Part shown: in pieces, positions 1 through 6,291 of the stretch
Position numbering within the stretch: the first letter of the stretch is position 1
Layout: each line of letters starts with the position of its first letter
Assembly (NCBI GenBank): GCA_027066595.1
Contig: JAMONG010000146.1
Span: 1 to 10,596, forward strand
Direction of reading: 5' to 3'
Origin: Sulfurovum sp.
GTDB lineage: Bacteria; Campylobacterota; Campylobacteria; Campylobacterales; Sulfurovaceae
DNA: 10,596 nucleotides
Translations under genes and position numbers: made by a program
Notes under the pieces: generated by a model
Told to the model about the DNA's origin: nothing
Seen by the model: only the letters and a program-made list of their open reading frames with translations
Database searches by the model: none

Positions 1-1984
1 TAGTACTTGGGAAGAAACTTTTAAACATACTTCTGACGCGTTCAAACGCATACAAGCAGAACATGGTAAAGGTGCGGTGGCTGTCATCTCTACTGGGCAA
101 TTACTGACTGAAGACTTCTATGCACTTGGTAAATTCGTACAGTTAGGGCTAGAGACCAACAACTACGATGGTAATACCACGCTTTGTATGGCTTCAGCTG
201 TGATGGGATACAAGCAGACTTTTGGATCTGATGGTCCTACTGGATGTTATGAAGACTTTGAAAAAGCCGATGTTATCATGCTCATAGGGGCAAACATCGC
301 TGACAATCACCCCATACTAAAACTGCACATCGCTAAAAACCCTAAGAATCCTAAAATAATTGTGGTTGACCCTCGAAAGTCTAAGACCGCACAGATGGCA
401 GATATCTTTGTGCCATTGAAGCCTCGTTCTGACTTGGCTCTCATAAATGGTCTTTGTTACATCATATTTGAGCAAGGCTGGGAAGATGAGAAGTTCATCA
501 AAGAACGAACCAACGGCTATGTGGAATTTAAAAAACACATACTTGCTAACTATCCTCCCCAAGAAGTAGCAGCCATCACAGGCATAGACGTAAAAGAGCT
601 GTACAACTTAGCCAAAATCTACTCACAAGCTGATGCTGTGATGTCTGCATGGACGATGGGTGTGAACCAAAGTAGCATCGGTACAGACACCGTCTCTGCC
701 ATCTGTAACCTAGCACTCATTACGGGAAATGTAGGCCGTGAGGGTGCAAGCCCTATGTCTATCACTGGGCAGTGTAACGCTATGGGTACGCGTGAGTTTG
801 GGTTTACTTCTTCTATACCAGGGTATAGAAACTATGCAAGTGATGCGGATAGACAAGCCTTTGCTGACATAGTGAATGTACCTGTAGACTTAGTACCCAA
901 CAAACGTGGATACGCCTACCCTCAGATAATAGATGCCATAAACAAAGGGGAGATAAAAGCCCTTTGGGTTGTGGCTACCAACCCACTTGTGTCTTACCCT
1001 GATCAAAATGCCTTACGTGCAGCCCTCAAAAAGCTAGACATACTCGTAGTCCAAGATTCTTTTATGTCTGACACAGCTCAAATAGCAGATGTCGTTTTTG
1101 CAGCTGCTACATGGTCTGAAAAAGAAGGATGTTACACGAACTCTGAGAGACGTTGTAACTATGCTAAAAAAGCAGTAGAACCCCTAGGTGATAGTAAGGC
1201 GGACTTAGACATAGTGTTAGAGTTTTCTCAGTATTTTGAAGACAAACATGAGCTACTGTTTAAAAATCTCAAAACACCTCTAGATGTCTTCAACGAAGTT
1301 AAACGTGTAAGTAAAGGACAGCTTTGTGACTACTCTGAAATGTCCTACGAGAAGATAGAACAACTCGGAGGCATACAGTGGCCTTGTAATGAGGATGCTC
1401 CAGAGGGAACAAAACGTCTTTACACTTCTGACATGCCATGTAAAACTGCCGATGGGAAAGCAAATCTTTTGCCTGTAGACTGGAAGCCATTAAGTGAGAT
1501 GGCATGTGCAGGGCTTCCTCTAATCCTAAATACAGGACGTACCGTAGAGCAGTTCCATACACGAACGAAGACAGGAACCATAGGCATACTCGAAGCCTTA
1601 GCACCTGAAGCATGGGTAGACTTGAGTCCTAAAGATGCTCTCAAGCTACAAGTAAAAAGTGGAGACCGCATAGCCCTTTCTGGTACGCGTGGACGTGTAG
1701 AAGATGTCATAGTCAAAATCTCTGAGACTGTACGTGAAGGAAATGTCTTTGTGCCTTTTCATTTTAACGAACAACTCATTAACAACATCACCATAGCAGA
1801 GTTTGACCCCAAATCTTTTGAGCCTAACTACAAACAGTGTGCGGTGCAACTACACTCCGAGGCTGTACCAGAGGGTATAGTGTATGAAGAAGTAGAAATA
1901 TCTGGGTATTTAGAGGGTGTCAAAGTGTATAAGGAAGAAAAAAAAATAAAACAAAACGTAGGTGTGACCACGTCACACGACTAA
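1..1984 (+). CDS. Assimilatory-type molybdopterin nitrate reductase, catalytic subunit, 5'-truncated by window edge
   Basis: This is the C-terminal 660 codons of a cytoplasmic Mo-bis-MGD oxidoreductase that would reduce nitrate to nitrite. The frame is open from base 2, so the GTG at 77 is internal and the true start, with the N-terminal [4Fe-4S] cysteine motif, lies off the window. At bases 182-199 the LCMASA motif contains the likely Mo-ligand cysteine (codon 185-187). It is followed by GSDGPTGCYEDFEKAD and a GAN-NHPI block, as in NasA/NarB and related NapA. The molybdopterin-dinucleotide-binding C-terminal domain starts near base 1510 (LILNTGRTVEQFHTRTKTG) and ends with FDPKSFEPNYKQCAVQL. 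No C-terminal BFD-like [2Fe-2S] domain follows, so it resembles the shorter NarB form. The last eight or nine codons fall in an inverted-repeat element, so the tail is probably not ancestral. Assimilatory rather than periplasmic NapA function is inferred from sequence style and the nearby amtB-glnK; nasA or narB would be the usual name. Confidence 0.88.
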   Translation, partial: STWEETFKHTSDAFKRIQAEHGKGAVAVISTGQLLTEDFYALGKFVQLGLETNNYDGNTTLCMASAVMGYKQTFGSDGPTGCYEDFEKADVIMLIGANIADNHPILKLHIAKNPKNPKIIVVDPRKSKTAQMADIFVPLKPRSDLALINGLCYIIFEQGWEDEKFIKERTNGYVEFKKHILANYPPQEVAAITGIDVKELYNLAKIYSQADAVMSAWTMGVNQSSIGTDTVSAICNLALITGNVGREGASPMSITGQCNAMGTREFGFTSSIPGYRNYASDADRQAFADIVNVPVDLVPNKRGYAYPQIIDAINKGEIKALWVVATNPLVSYPDQNALRAALKKLDILVVQDSFMSDTAQIADVVFAAATWSEKEGCYTNSERRCNYAKKAVEPLGDSKADLDIVLEFSQYFEDKHELLFKNLKTPLDVFNEVKRVSKGQLCDYSEMSYEKIEQLGGIQWPCNEDAPEGTKRLYTSDMPCKTADGKANLLPVDWKPLSEMACAGLPLILNTGRTVEQFHTRTKTGTIGILEALAPEAWVDLSPKDALKLQVKSGDRIALSGTRGRVEDVIVKISETVREGNVFVPFHFNEQLINNITIAEFDPKSFEPNYKQCAVQLHSEAVPEGIVYEEVEISGYLEGVKVYKEEKKIKQNVGVTTSHD

Positions 1985-2067
1985 TCTCAGTTTGATTGAT
2001 TTGGAAATTTCGGCTGGTGGTTATCATTTAAACTCCCTCTTGACGTGTGACATGGTCACACCTACGT
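1956..2067. repeat. 112-bp element with 24-bp terminal inverted repeats (MITE-like or paired REP-like)
   Basis: The arms at 1956-1979 and 2044-2067 are reverse complements over 24 bases with a single mismatch, separated by 64 bases. Each arm holds its own perfect palindrome, GTGTGAC-N3-GTCACAC (1962-1978 and 2045-2061), so the DNA or RNA could fold as one long hairpin or two small ones. Bases directly outside the arms, AAACAAA (1949-1955) and AAACAAT (2068-2074), match at six of seven positions, as a target-site duplication would; the A-rich context weakens this. The element covers the stop codon of the nitrate reductase and reaches to 11 bases from the stop of the convergent DUF234 gene. There is no T-run typical of an intrinsic terminator. 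A non-autonomous mobile repeat is the preferred reading; a bidirectional terminator is the alternative. Confidence 0.7.
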
Positions 2068-2078
2068 AAACAATACAA

Positions 2079-2909
2079 TTATAAAAGTACTTTCAAATCA
2101 TTCAAATCAAAAAGCAGTAGGTTTTCATCTTTTAAACCCAATAACTCTTTTGAAAACCCTGACTTTGAAAAAAGTGCATAGACATCTACTTTTATACCTG
2201 ACTCTGCTGCTTTTTGTTTGAGTTTGGTAAGTTCATTTTTACATACTGTTCTATCTTTATATTTACATTCGCCCAGTATGACTTTTTTACTTTTAGTCAA
2301 AGCTAATATATCAAACTCACTATAGATGTCCCAATACGATCCTGAACTTATCACTTCCTCTTTATCTTCATAATATTTTAAAAGTAAATCGTTACATAAC
2401 TGCTCATAGACTAACGAACGTAAACGCTCATAATGCTTCTCAAAATTCTCTAAAAATTTTGTACCTGCCCCCAAAGCTAACTCTTTTCTATAGTACGTCA
2501 CAAATCCAAACCAAAAACGCATAAAAGGCTGTGCAAAACGAAGTTTATCTTGTATACGATAAGCTCGTTGTTCTTTAGGGAGTTTATGTTTTGGGTGTAC
2601 TTTAAGTGGTGACTCACGTGAGTACTCCACTTTCAACACACCCAAAGAGACTAACTCTTTGACTATCTCTTCTCCTGCACTTTGACTTAGTTTGGCTTTA
2701 CGAAGCACAGAATAGAGCTTACCATCTCCACGTGCAACTGCCACAAGTAACTCTCGGTAAGGGGTATCTATAAGATATGAGGGGGAAACTAGAGATTGAA
2801 ACTTATTAAAGTCATCGACAAAGTTAGACTGTACCATGGAAAATACATCATCAAAATAACCTAACTCTAACTCATGACCAATGCCACCTAAGATAGAAAA
2901 GTATTCCAC
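2079..2909 (-). CDS. DUF234-type protein with PD-(D/E)XK nuclease-like C-terminus
   Basis: The 276-residue product resembles the C-terminal DUF234 half of archaeal-type ATPases, here without any P-loop ATPase domain. Residues about 48-100 look like a winged helix (TPYRELLVAVARGDGKLYSVLRKA is its start region, read in parts). Residues about 190-220 carry GSYWDIYSEFD, then ILGECKYKD: D200, E214 and K216 fit the D...ExK core of PD-(D/E)XK nucleases. Biochemical role is unknown; DNA binding or cleavage is inference from these motifs. The annotated start is GTG (2909-2907), but the frame stays open upstream to a TAA at 2981-2979, and the extra 23 or so codons (including VSFQKFYQHFSYLELEQAVE) read as a natural N-terminus. 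That extension has no in-frame ATG, GTG or TTG; an ATG with a good AAAGGG site (about 2974) lies one frame away. A one-base indel after the start, or a non-standard start such as ATC, is likely. It is convergent with the nitrate reductase and divergent from the regulator pair. Confidence 0.75.
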   Translation of the reverse strand: MEYFSILGGIGHELELGYFDDVFSMVQSNFVDDFNKFQSLVSPSYLIDTPYRELLVAVARGDGKLYSVLRKAKLSQSAGEEIVKELVSLGVLKVEYSRESPLKVHPKHKLPKEQRAYRIQDKLRFAQPFMRFWFGFVTYYRKELALGAGTKFLENFEKHYERLRSLVYEQLCNDLLLKYYEDKEEVISSGSYWDIYSEFDILALTKSKKVILGECKYKDRTVCKNELTKLKQKAAESGIKVDVYALFSKSGFSKELLGLKDENLLLFDLNDLKVLL

Positions 2910-3021
2910 TGCTTGTTCTAACTCAAGGTAAGAAAAATGTTGATAAAACTTTTGAAACGATACTTTGATGTCATCCCTTTATTTTTAATATAATCATATC
3001 AAAATATTCAAAACTTTATGG

Positions 3022-3027
3022 TATGAT
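3022..3027 (+). promoter_or_regulatory. Possible sigma-70 -10 element of the regulator pair
   Basis: TATGAT differs from the TATAAT consensus at one base and would place transcription start near 3034, about 30 bases before the ATG at 3066. No convincing -35 is seen, which is common in Campylobacterota. It overlaps the left half of the 17-bp palindrome, which would suit autorepression. Assigned by eye only. Confidence 0.35.
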
Positions 3028-3040
3028 TAATTATTAATCA
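3024..3040. promoter_or_regulatory. Putative operator 1: TGATTAA-N3-TTAATCA
   Basis: This perfect 7+3+7 palindrome (centre TTA) lies 25 bases before the regulator start codon. The same arms with a different centre recur before amtB at 4512-4528. Total length and outer TG...CA ends equal the classical NtrC site format (TGCAC-N7-GTGCA, 17 bp); here it reads TGATT-N7-AATCA. Binding by the Fis-type helix-turn-helix of the adjacent gene product is inference. Confidence 0.6.
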
Positions 3041-3065
3041 AATTTTAAACACATGAAAGCATTTT

Positions 3066-3800
3066 ATGGAATCATTTTTCACCACTTCAGACAAAATACA
3101 ACATATTATTAAAAGTTTTAACCTTACAAAGACACTATTTGTTTCATCAATCATCATCGGAGACCCACATACTGGTAAAAAATCTCTTGCTCGTTATCTT
3201 TTTCCTCATGCTCCTTTGGTCTCTGGGCTAAATCAGGATGCTGTAAAAAAAGCATTAGAAGAGTCTGATGAACTCATTATTACAGATTTTGAAAAATTAA
3301 GTAATCAAAATAATTTTGACTTTTCAAATAAACGTATTATTGCCACTGCAAATTATGTGGGTAACTCATCTGTTATTGATGACCTTTTTGCTTTTATCTA
3401 TACTATGCCCACCCTACTTGAACGACCAGATGATGTACAATATCTAAAAAAACGTTTTATTAAAGAAGCCCTATCTACTTTAATGATTGATGCACAGAAT
3501 ATTGAGGAAAAGAATATCCCGCTAAACTTAAGTATGAACAGTAAAAGTTTAAAAAAATCTATTTATTTACATTTGACAAAACACTCTATGGATAATGCTG
3601 ATATTGAAAATGTCATTTATCAGCATATATTTAAATATCTTGATGGAAATGATGGATATAGAGAATATCTTGGTCTCTATGAAAAACCTCTCATAAAAGC
3701 AGGATTAAAAAAATATGGTTCACAACTACAACTTTCTAAAATTTTAGGTATCAATAGAAATACCTTAAGAAAAAAGATACATGAGTATAATATTGATTGA
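3066..3800 (+). CDS. Degenerate NtrC-like AAA+ regulator with Fis-type helix-turn-helix
   Basis: This 244-residue protein is probably a transcriptional regulator related to sigma-54 activators. There is no receiver domain; the AAA+ part starts almost at once. Walker A is GDPHTGKKS (residues 32-40), matching the NtrC form GESGTGKE. A Walker B-like ELIITDFEKLS (69-79) has D74 but lacks the usual DE pair. A sensor I-like RIIATANY (90-97) and MPTLLERPDDVQYLKKRF (114-131) match the LPPLRER region of NtrC. Only about 36 residues separate the Walker A lysine from D74, against about 64 in NtrC, and no GAFTGA loop is present, so sigma-54 contact is not expected. Residues about 205-242 form a clear Fis-type DNA-binding domain (LQLSKILGINRNTLRKKIHEY). 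A GAAAG at 3056-3060 may serve as ribosome site. It lies 8 bases upstream of its PAS partner, and both precede amtB-glnK, which are the likely targets. Confidence 0.78.
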   Translation: MESFFTTSDKIQHIIKSFNLTKTLFVSSIIIGDPHTGKKSLARYLFPHAPLVSGLNQDAVKKALEESDELIITDFEKLSNQNNFDFSNKRIIATANYVGNSSVIDDLFAFIYTMPTLLERPDDVQYLKKRFIKEALSTLMIDAQNIEEKNIPLNLSMNSKSLKKSIYLHLTKHSMDNADIENVIYQHIFKYLDGNDGYREYLGLYEKPLIKAGLKKYGSQLQLSKILGINRNTLRKKIHEYNID

Positions 3801-3808
3801 GGTGATAT

Positions 3809-4501
3809 ATGAATATTAATTTTGAAGCATTTGTAGAGTGGGACAACAGCCCTTTTATCTTATTTAATAATAGTGGAAAAATTATTTATCTCAATAATGC
3901 AGCAGAGATACTTTTTGGCTATGTTTCAAAACAAGAGCTTTATGATATTGCACTCTCTTATGCCCCGCAAAATTTTGGATATAGAACCACATCACTCACC
4001 CTTACCTATGACTCTTTTTTGTTCTATGCCATCACTGTTGGTTATGAAAATGAAAATGAAATTTCTATTCGCCTATACAATACACCACGTATTAAACCCA
4101 CGCGTAAACTAGAAACTGATAAATTTATTACTACAGATATCAATATATTACTAGAAGCGAACATAGCACTTTTTAAAACTAAAAACAGTAACCCTTTAAA
4201 ACTCTTGACTGATCAAGATTTACCTGCTTTTAAAATGGATCAAAATAACTTTTCTAAACTTTTAAGAAAAACACTTAATGCCTTTAGAGCTTCAGACTCT
4301 ATAGATATTTCTTTAAAACTACTTATTGGTCAACATGTAATTATAGAAAATAAAAAAGAACCCATCGTACAACTCGCCATCAAAGCAAATGGAAGATATA
4401 GTGATACAGATGGTGAAATAGAGCTTGTAGCAGCACAGAGCCAAATTAAGTCTTTGTTGAAAGAACGTTCTATTACTTTAGAAATCCCTCTTATACAATA
4501 A
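3809..4501 (+). CDS. NtrB-like PAS protein with relic histidine-kinase ATPase region
   Basis: The 230-residue protein begins with a PAS domain (about 5-95): WDNSPFILFNNSGKIIYLNNAAEILFGY is the typical start, read in two parts. Residues about 138-230 resemble a shrunken HATPase_c domain: MDQNNFSKLLRKTLNAF corresponds to the helix holding the N box (N157), IVQLAIKANGRY to the strand and G1-box region, and ITLEIPL to the closing strand. The intervening DHp helix with an H box is not recognisable, and the DxGxG motif is reduced to ANG. Autophosphorylation is therefore unlikely; sensing or binding a partner (the NtrC-like protein or GlnK) is inference. The ATG follows the upstream stop by 8 bases with an AGGTGAT ribosome site overlapping that stop, so the two are co-transcribed. 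No signal peptide or membrane segment is seen, which fits a cytoplasmic sensor. Confidence 0.68.
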   Translation: MNINFEAFVEWDNSPFILFNNSGKIIYLNNAAEILFGYVSKQELYDIALSYAPQNFGYRTTSLTLTYDSFLFYAITVGYENENEISIRLYNTPRIKPTRKLETDKFITTDINILLEANIALFKTKNSNPLKLLTDQDLPAFKMDQNNFSKLLRKTLNAFRASDSIDISLKLLIGQHVIIENKKEPIVQLAIKANGRYSDTDGEIELVAAQSQIKSLLKERSITLEIPLIQ

Positions 4502-4511
4502 ATTATGCAAT

Positions 4512-4528
4512 TGATTAAAAATTAATCA
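4512..4528. promoter_or_regulatory. Putative operator 2: TGATTAA-N3-TTAATCA before amtB
   Basis: This perfect 7+3+7 palindrome (centre AAA) has the same arms as the site at 3024-3040. Relative to the -10 at 4548-4553 its centre falls near -40, the usual place for a class II activator. It starts 10 bases after the stop of the PAS gene. The pairing of two identical-arm sites in a 1.5-kb unit supports a shared regulator. Confidence 0.62.
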
Positions 4529-4547
4529 CATTACAACTATTAAAAAA

Positions 4548-4553
4548 TATAAT
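4548..4553 (+). promoter_or_regulatory. Probable sigma-70 -10 box of amtB-glnK
   Basis: A consensus TATAAT lies 45 bases before the amtB ATG; start of transcription would be near 4560. The -35 region (about 4525-4530, ATCACA) is poor and overlaps the right half of operator 2, as at activator-dependent promoters. No GG-N10-GC sigma-54 signature is visible between 4501 and 4598. Confidence 0.5.
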
Positions 4554-4598
4554 ACATGTTATGATTTATCTGTAAAAAACAATATAAAAGGAATTAGC

Positions 4599-5906
4599 AT
4601 GAAATTAAAACTTTCAGCTCTAATGGCGATGTTCTTGCCTATCTTTGCTTTTGCAGAAGATAAACTAGACACAGGGGATACAGCGTGGATGATGGTATCA
4701 ACAGCATTTGTACTACTCATGACACCAGCAGGTTTAGCACTCTTTTATGGTGGTATGACAAGATCTAAAAATGTACTTAATACTTATGCCATGGTAATGG
4801 GAGCGTTTGTAGTTGCATTTGTAGTATGGATTGTTGCAGGTTATTCTATCGCATTTGGTACAAATGAAAGTGCAATGCTTCAAAATGTATTTGGTGGATT
4901 TGGTAACGTTATGCTTGAAGGTATTTCATGGACTGACCTAAGTGGGACTTATCCAAGTTACGTATTTATTGCATTCCAAGGTACATTTGCAGCTATTACT
5001 GTTGCCATTGCTTCTGGATCTGTGATTGGTCGTATGAAGTTTTCTACATGGATGGTTATTGTTGTACTTTGGGGTCTACTAGTCTATGCTCCAATAACTC
5101 ACATGGTATGGGGTGGAGATGGTGCTTACCTTTTTGATGCTGGTGCACTTGACTTTGCAGGTGGTACTGTTGTACACATGAATGGTGGTTTAGCTGGTCT
5201 TGTTCTTGCTATCTTAGTTGGTAAAAGAGCAGGATATCCAAAAACTGCAATGAAACCATATAGTATTCTTCTTACAGCAGTAGGAGCAGCACTTCTATGG
5301 TTTGGTTGGTATGGCTTTAATGGTGGTTCTGCATTTGGTGCAAATGCAATCGCTGGTTTAGCTGTTATGACAACAACCGTTGCCACTTCAGCAGCAGCTG
5401 TTACATGGATGTTATTAGAGTGGTTTATCTTTAAAAAGCCTACGCTTCTTGGAATTGCGTCAGGTATCATCGCTGGACTTGTAGCTATTACTCCTGCGGC
5501 TGGTTTTGTATCTGTTGGTGGTGCATTTGTTGTAGGTATCGTTGGTTCAATCATCGCATTCTTCGGTGTTGTTACAATGAAAAAGAAACTTGGATATGAT
5601 GATTCTTTAGATGCATTTGGTATCCACTTCCTAGCTGGTCTTTGGGGTGCACTTGCAACTGGTTTCTTAGCACTTAACGATAAAGACCTTTTATGGGATG
5701 GACCGCTTAAAGAGTCTGGAGATAGAATGGGACAATTTATGGTTCAAGTTGAATCAGTACTTGTTGTTGGTGCATGGACACTTGTTGGTACTGTAATTGT
5801 TTACTTTATTGCTTCAGCTGTAACTGGTGGGGCAAGAGTAGATGATGAAACAGAAGCAGCAGGTCTTGATGAAACAATTCATGGTGAAAAAGTTGTAAAC
5901 GATTAA
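4599..5906 (+). CDS. amtB: Ammonium transporter AmtB
   Basis: This 435-residue inner-membrane channel imports ammonium. Residues 1-19 form a signal peptide ending FAFA before ED, as in the cleaved E. coli AmtB. The DTGDTAWMMVSTAFVLLM segment opens TM1. The twin pore histidines are present: H193 (GGTVVHMNGG) and H343 (FGIHFLAGLWG), corresponding to mature H168 and H318 of E. coli. The Phe gate is conserved at F126 and F130, D185 lies in LDFAGGTVV, and F240 is in WYGFNGG. The cytoplasmic tail keeps the GlnK-docking style (ARVDDETEAAGLDETIHGE). Length and eleven-helix pattern are normal. A strong AAAAGGAA ribosome site precedes the ATG. glnK follows after 41 bases, the conserved amtB-glnK pairing (here in reversed order relative to E. 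coli glnK-amtB). Expression is likely nitrogen-controlled through the upstream palindrome. Confidence 0.97.
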   Translation: MKLKLSALMAMFLPIFAFAEDKLDTGDTAWMMVSTAFVLLMTPAGLALFYGGMTRSKNVLNTYAMVMGAFVVAFVVWIVAGYSIAFGTNESAMLQNVFGGFGNVMLEGISWTDLSGTYPSYVFIAFQGTFAAITVAIASGSVIGRMKFSTWMVIVVLWGLLVYAPITHMVWGGDGAYLFDAGALDFAGGTVVHMNGGLAGLVLAILVGKRAGYPKTAMKPYSILLTAVGAALLWFGWYGFNGGSAFGANAIAGLAVMTTTVATSAAAVTWMLLEWFIFKKPTLLGIASGIIAGLVAITPAAGFVSVGGAFVVGIVGSIIAFFGVVTMKKKLGYDDSLDAFGIHFLAGLWGALATGFLALNDKDLLWDGPLKESGDRMGQFMVQVESVLVVGAWTLVGTVIVYFIASAVTGGARVDDETEAAGLDETIHGEKVVND

Positions 5907-5918
5907 GATATCGTTTAC
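5895..5918 (+). other. Intercistronic hairpin between amtB and glnK
   Basis: GTAAACGAT (5895-5903) and ATCGTTTAC (5910-5918) form a perfect 9-bp stem with a 6-base loop that contains the amtB stop codon. No T-run follows, so it is not a standard terminator. It could stabilise the upstream message or set the ratio of glnK to amtB; this is inference. Confidence 0.6.
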
Positions 5919-5947
5919 TTCCATAGATAAATAATAAGGATTTACAT

Positions 5948-6289
5948 ATGAAAAAAATTGAAGCAATAATCAAACCATTTAAACTAGAAGACGTTAAAGA
6001 CGCTCTAGTTGAAGCTGGTATTGAAGGTATGACGGTATCTGAAGTAAAAGGTTACGGAAGACAACAAGGTCACTCAGAACTCTATAGAGGTGCTGAATAT
6101 GTGGTTGAGTTCATCCCTAAAATCAAAATAGAAATCGTTGTCTCTGACGATGCTTATGCTCAAAAAGCAGTAGATGCTATCGCAGCAGCGGCCAAAACTG
6201 GTAAAATCGGTGATGGTAAAATATTTGTTAGCACCATTGATTCTGTACTTCGTATCAGAACAGATGAGACAGATACTGACGCATTATAA
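5948..6289 (+). CDS. glnK: Nitrogen regulatory PII protein
   Basis: This 113-residue trimeric PII signal protein binds ATP/ADP and 2-oxoglutarate and would block AmtB when ammonium is plentiful. Conserved points are MKKIEAIIKPFKLEDVK at the start, the T-loop from about 37 to 55 with Q39, Y46 and the uridylylation-site tyrosine Y51 (RGAEYVVEF), K58, and the B-loop TGKIGDGKIFV (84-94). R101 and R103 sit in the C-terminal nucleotide-binding region (VLRIRT). Length matches the family (112). The AAGGA ribosome site lies 8 bases before the ATG. It follows amtB in the same unit, which favours GlnK over GlnB naming. Presence of Y51 permits GlnD-type uridylylation, but no glnD is in the window, so modification in this organism cannot be judged. 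Confidence 0.96.
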   Translation: MKKIEAIIKPFKLEDVKDALVEAGIEGMTVSEVKGYGRQQGHSELYRGAEYVVEFIPKIKIEIVVSDDAYAQKAVDAIAAAAKTGKIGDGKIFVSTIDSVLRIRTDETDTDAL

Positions 6290-6291
6290 TC

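Noticed and set aside
1299..1716. Two overlapping minus-strand open frames inside the nitrate reductase
   Set aside because: Both lie opposite conserved coding sequence, overlap each other in different frames and show no domain or ribosome site.
1931..1956. A-rich run near the nitrate reductase end as a frameshift slippage site
   Set aside because: The frame continues normally to a stop 28 bases later, and the run is simply the lysine codons before the repeat; no alternative product is evident.
3053..3112. Small frame starting at ATG 3053 before the regulator gene
   Set aside because: It encodes only 19 residues (MKAFYGIIFHHFRQNTTYY), overlaps the regulator start out of frame and has no clear ribosome site; a leader-peptide role cannot be supported.
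3873..4112. 79-codon plus-strand frame inside the PAS gene
   Set aside because: It is an out-of-frame shadow of the PAS domain, rich in Met, Leu and Phe, with no ribosome site.
5126..5554. 142-codon minus-strand open frame inside amtB
   Set aside because: It is antisense to strongly conserved membrane segments, is rich in Pro, Ala and Thr as expected from the reverse of such codons, and has no ribosome site.
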